DNA from: Diadema setosum
Lineage: Eukaryota > Echinodermata > Echinoidea > Diadematoida > Diadematidae
Reading direction: 5' to 3'
DNA length: 64,000 bases
Assembly: GCA_033980235.1 (NCBI GenBank)
Contig: CM067067.1
Location: 13,482,401-13,546,400 of the forward strand
Shown here: positions 59,535-64,000 of the stretch, piece by piece
Layout of the letters: each line of letters opens with the position of its first letter
Numbering within the stretch: position 1 is the first letter of the stretch
Translations under genes and position numbers: made by a program
The notes under the pieces: generated by a model
What the model was told of the DNA's origin: nothing
The model's input: the letters and a program-made list of their open reading frames with translations, nothing else
Databases searched by the model: none

Positions 59535-62100
59535 TAACAATCAAGTGTAGCGAGCAGGAACGACAGAAAAAAAAATCAGTCATGCATATAGTTTGACCCG
59601 AATGAAAGGGGATGTGTGAAACTCAACAATTTCAAATAAATGGATAAATGGAATTCGCATTAGCCTCTCATAACAATACCAGTTTTGTGATTATAACGAG
59701 ACGTGTACACGCACCCACTCTATAGACAGATGAATGTAAGTGAAAGTCACGTAGACTACGTTGAATAACAAAAAAGCACATAAACGTAGAGTGCAAAGTG
59801 CAACCGACGAACACTGGAGTCAAGGGCGCTAAATTCCATAATTTTGATTGCATAAATACTTTAAACTGGTCTCATGATTGCATGAATACTCTGAAGGACT
59901 GGTCAACTCCAAAAGCCAAAAACATTTCATTTCATTTCATGTCATTTTGTAATGCGCAGTAGAGTATATCATTATAGTAGCTGCGCAATATAAATTTCTT
60001 TATTATTATCATTATTATTATTATTTATTTTCCGTGTCTAAATGAAACAAAAATCTTTACAAAGTAACAATAATCATTTGCACAGGCAGGTGAAAAGGCA
60101 TGAAATAAATTCGATAATACTTCACTTCAGAAGCTTCCACTGCTTCCACATTAATGCATACTTTCTTGCACAGACAAATTTCCAACCCCGATATTTGATA
60201 CCTTCACTATTTCACCGCATGAGCAATACATCATAGCAGCTTGTGATATTAGTCACAGCGACAATCTAATCAACATAATTAATCGATGTAACAAAAGTCG
60301 AGAATGACACTTACGGCATATAGAATCACATGCATAATTCATAGTTAATCGTAACAAATCATGTTTTATACATGTGGAATATTACGAAGATGAACATATT
60401 ACACAAATTCTAATCATCGACAGAGGATGCAAGGAACCGTAATTGCTACGCACACTTTTACTCAATAACAATCCTCATTTAAACTTTCTTGTCACTAAAC
60501 TGTACGAGGGCTGCTCATGTAATGACAAGTAGCGGGTGAGAAAAAGAGAATTCAGCGTTGTTGGTTTGTAGTTGTTGTTGTTGTTGATGGTGTTGTTTGT
60601 CGTCAATAATTGACGTGAAATTTGCACGTATACTGCGATGCCCACTCGATGCGCGCAATCATTCGATAATTAGTGTAAAGCTTGCTCATCACCTGTCAAT
60701 TTCCTTTTCAAATTTGGGGTATGCTATGACGAGTGCTTGACATGCCAGGAGTGAATAAGAAAGTTGGGACGGAAGAGGGCGAAAAAAAAAGTTTAATTTG
60801 AGTTCAACTTCATGCTAGAGATTATCAAAAATCTGACATCAATTCAAAGTGTGAAGGCGTGCACATGTAGGTCTGCCCGCAGTGTCATCGGGGATACGGC
60901 AGTTTCACACACTTTACAAAAACTTTAAAAACACACATTTTGACGCGAAACTTAACACTATCGTTCTATTCGTCTTTTCTTTAAAGATTCAGCTATTCTG
61001 CTTTAACCCGAACACGGAATAGCGTGTTTACTTAAATACCTGCCTCGGCAATCCTTTGTGTAGAAACATTTTGAACGATGTACAAAATTGTTTTTATAGA
61101 TCTTATTTTACGGGTTCTCTGCTATTGAATGTCTACATTGTGCAACAAATTTGTACGGGGATGAAACAGTTAAGAGAATGCGAAATTTTCATTGCATCAT
61201 AAGTTTGTTTGTGTGTGTTTGTATGGGTTTGTTTGTATGTGTGTGTGTGTGTGTGTGTGTGTGAATTTGAATGTGAATGATGGTGCTTTCATTTCTCGAC
61301 GCAATTTCAAAACCCACCGCGTTTCGACAATCTGAAAATCCTGACAGCAATTTATAGTCGAAGATTTTGTGCTACGCACCCCACCGACATAGCTATGGCT
61401 GTAGAATATCTGTGCTTCAAGAAATGCTACACGGGTGCCCCTGCTTTGAATGCAAAACAATAACTTTGTTGAGAACAACTATATCCATCCATGGTTAGCG
61501 GGGATTTAATAGTCAGGCACTTTTGACAGGATTACTCAATGGCGAGGTGACACTGTACTATTTTGGGTTAAAATTAGATCCATGCTAGAAGGAAAATACA
61601 TCTGAACTCTGACCATAACGTATCAAAAAGAAAGGAATCCTGGGAGGGATAAATTGCAAATTTTGTTGTACTCCACGAATATTTTCTTTTTCTCGCTTGA
61701 CAAGTGCATGGCATATTCGTCGCCACATTTTACGAGTTTGAAATCTCGACAATATCCCAGACTATTTCACACATAATAGTTTTTTTAGTTCTTGCTTTTA
61801 CTTGTGTTCTTCGCTACTGAGAACTGATGTTATGGATTGTCATCTCGTATCTCGAAGCAAAGTTATACCATGAAAGCAAAGCATTGCCATAATATGAATG
61901 CAATTTGGAATATTTTGCGGCAAGTAATTCACATTTCCAGGGTATTCAAAAAACGCTCTTATACCCACTTGACATCACATTACGTTTTTGGGTTGACACG
62001 GTGCTACTGCGTTGTTCTATTTTTACTTATCCTAATACACGCCACATTCGTATGCTGTATGAGAAACTGTGGTGTATACTGAAAGGATGAATACGTAAAT
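57310..62100. other. Long stretch with microsatellites and no called gene
   Basis: (TG)n arrays at 59501-59530 and 61233-61262, CATTT units at 59921-59946 followed by a (TTA)n-rich tail to 60027, and a (TTG)n tract at 60569-60585. GCGCCATCTTGACACTG near 58029 contains a YY1-like CAAGATGGC on the minus strand. A minus-strand open block at about 58150-58232 (TTPRFSRYMNQFWAND) ends in an in-frame TAG at a GTAAACAT site and is not called. Confidence 0.4.
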
Positions 62101-62103
62101 CTG

Positions 62104-62760
62104 CGGTTACATCTCGTTATTCCGAAAATTCGTTATTCGTTGTTTTTGTAGGTTCGTTTTTCCGAAGTCTTGTTAATCCGAAAATGATCCGGAGTTCGTT
62201 ACCGTGCCGAATACAAAAGGTGGTTTGCTCATCAGTGGGTTTTAGGAAAAGAATCCTTAGGGGAAAAAAAAAAACCTAAAAGTGTACGTTAAGATCAAGA
62301 AGGGTATGTTCATCTGAACAAACAGTTTTGCTTCAAAAAAAAAAAATAATGTTCCTTATTCTGAAAAAAAGAATGAAGTGTGTTCTCAGTTAACATACAT
62401 CAGTGTCGTAATAATAAAAATGAAATATATGAATAAGCATCAACACACATACAGCACAAATACAAATACTCAATTCCATATGACTTAAATTTATATCTTG
62501 CTACTCTTATCATAACAATTCACTTAAACATGTGAATACTGAAAGTATTTTGTATTAATATAATGATAACGTGAATGATCATGTTAAAGTTTGTTGTGAT
62601 TGAAAAAAATAATGAAAATACATGAGATACTTCATTATTTAATTCTTTTTAATGAATCTCAATTTCCGAACGAACTATGTTCAACATTCGGATAGTAATG
62701 AACATTTTTCTTTTCACTTTCTAATTAAGTAACCGTTCTTCATTTCTGAAATAACCAATT
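62104..62760. repeat. Fold-back repeat family B, decayed copy 3
   Basis: Begins GGTTACATCTCGTTATTCCG then AAAATTCGTTATTCG, with TTGTTAATCCGAAAATGA nearby, clearly the same words as the 38717 and 42550 copies. Mirrored traces (TTATTCTGAAAAAAAG near 62356, TTCCGAACGAACTATG near 62664, and GTAACCGTTCTTCATTTC near 62731) may be remnants of the other arm stretched by insertions. Boundaries are uncertain. Confidence 0.45.
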
Positions 62761-62779
62761 TAATTCAATTCCTTAATCA

Positions 62780-64000
62780 AAATAATGTAAAGATTTATTA
62801 ATACGTTTTAAGGGACTTTCCCCCTCCTGCGCCATGTTCCCATGCCAATGTACCCATGCACCTCTTGTTTTCAGAAAGTAAATACAAACGACAGATCGCT
62901 TCCACGGGTTTTCCTTTTTTTGTTAGTGATAATCCCTGAACCCTACCAAACATTCAGTAAGACAGAGAGACAGAGAGAGAGAGAGAAAAAAAAAAGTTTT
63001 CATTTGGTCATTTTGATAAGCCTGTGTTATATCACACTAATTTGTATTACGAATATTCAAAATGAGCCCTTAGTTTCGTACTATTTTGTGTATGTATTTT
63101 CTTTTTAACATTATGTCCATGGAAAAGTTGCAGAAATCTATAGGACCTGAATGACACAAAGAAATGAAATGAAATAAAATGAAATGAAATGAAACTGAAT
63201 CTAATTAGATGAAACTAAATTAAATTAAATAAGCTATTCCTCATATGATTTTCATCCCCGCCATTACAAATGATGTTCAGTTTAGTTCGGTTCAGTTTAT
63301 TTCTGCATTCCATTTTCATTACAATGTATAACAAAATTTGATGATTCGTTATAAATCAAATTGTTCCAACACATTAATACAGATTATATTTATTTATCTA
63401 TCTATTCATATTTTCTTTAAGAATAGGGTTGTCCCGTTCAGAGCCCCAATGGCCTGCTTTGCAAGGGAGCCCTGCATCAAATACAAAGGTTACAAGATCA
63501 ACAACAACACGGATTTAAAAAAAAAAACATGCAACAACGTGAAGTTAAATGTACATTTTTCGATAAGGAACCGTTTATATTGGGTGTAAAGAATATATTC
63601 ATATATAATTTTCAATTGGAAATGCAGAGGACCATCTTCATAAGCAGAGCTTGACTAGGAAGATGGCCCAAGATAAACTACAACACAATAAATGAATGTT
63701 ACAGATGTTCAACATGTTATTACTCAAACATTTGGGTTCTTTGGGTGTGTGTGTGTGTGTGTGTGTATCTTTTATTCTTAAAGACAAAGGCAAGTCTCCT
63801 TTTTAGAGTGTGACATTGGGAATAGATTGCCCTTTTGAATTGTCGGTGCAGCGCGGTATATTTGGTGCAGATGGAGTTTGATTTGATGGCATTTCCGTGA
63901 CAGTACAGGTGGTCGTCATCTTATATTATTATCATTCTTTCTACCAGATCACCCCTTAACTTAGTTGGATTTCATCAGAAAAGGTCAGTGCAGTTGACTT
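62780..64000. other. AT-rich end of window, no gene seen
   Basis: (GA)n plus A run at 62960-62996, GAAAT pentamers at 63163-63195 grading into AATTA units to 63230, and a (TG)n array at 63745-63767. A TAGAGTGTGACATTGGG segment follows without recognised features. Confidence 0.45.

Noticed and set aside
1..64000. Prokaryotic features: operons, CRISPR arrays, rRNA, phage or plasmid modules
   Set aside because: No regularly spaced repeats with unique spacers, no rRNA-like segments and no long adjacent frames; the sequence is eukaryotic in character.

Overview
The window looks like AT-rich nuclear DNA from a multicellular eukaryote. There are no long open reading frames, no operons and no ribosome-binding-site-spaced genes. 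It has dozens of microsatellites, tRNA-derived and fold-back repeats, and short candidate exons bounded by GT-AG splice signals. A marine invertebrate deuterostome, perhaps an echinoderm, is my best guess. It rests on the mix of TTAA/TA-flanked MITE-like elements, a tRNA-derived SINE, long (TA)n and (TG)n arrays and a recurrent TAGGCCTA octamer. I could run no search, so the taxon is inference.

No complete gene can be assembled. The best coding signals are short minus-strand blocks with a pyrimidine-rich 3' splice site, a consensus 5' splice site and an open frame: 45247-45339, 13904-13981, 10740-10802 and 1782-1849, with weaker ones at 33520-33562, 28918-28953 and 24806-24843. Four of them (93, 78, 63 and 36 bp) are multiples of three with the obvious frame open from edge to edge. 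They could be exons of one or more long-intron genes read right to left. I could not chain them by phase or name a product. A second minus-strand block at 22854-23969 has several adjacent protein-like segments in shifting frames, ending in a stop about 65 bp before an AATAAA. It is either a decayed gene or a terminal coding region with frame errors. Plus-strand candidates are 57258-57302 and 51161-51328. A decayed coding fragment lies at 8811-9092.

The rest is repeats. TTAA-flanked, inverted-repeat elements sit at 7282-7705, 10272-10628, 14504-15055 and 41459-42002, with a more diverged one at about 1128-1750. The first and fourth are the same family. A TA-flanked element with near-perfect inverted ends occupies 25857-26551, and another inverted-end element 3390-4024. 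Two dispersed fold-back families built from short tandem words each occur three times: family A (CCCACGAGT words) at 24055-24485, 37595-37895 and 43650-43890; family B (TTCGTTAnTCCGAA words) at 38717-38978, 42550-42803 and, decayed, from 62104. A tRNA-derived SINE between 27-bp direct repeats is at 47649-47944. An inverted-repeat-bounded segment resembling the end of a Penelope-type element is at 54095-54557, between two (TA)n arrays. A fold-back whose arms both show traces of the same coding sequence is at 52609-52949.

The remaining long stretches (4025-6774, 15060-22780, 29000-30600, 34500-37590, 55209-57250, 58240-62100) hold microsatellites, homopolymers and unremarkable AT-rich sequence in which I see no gene.
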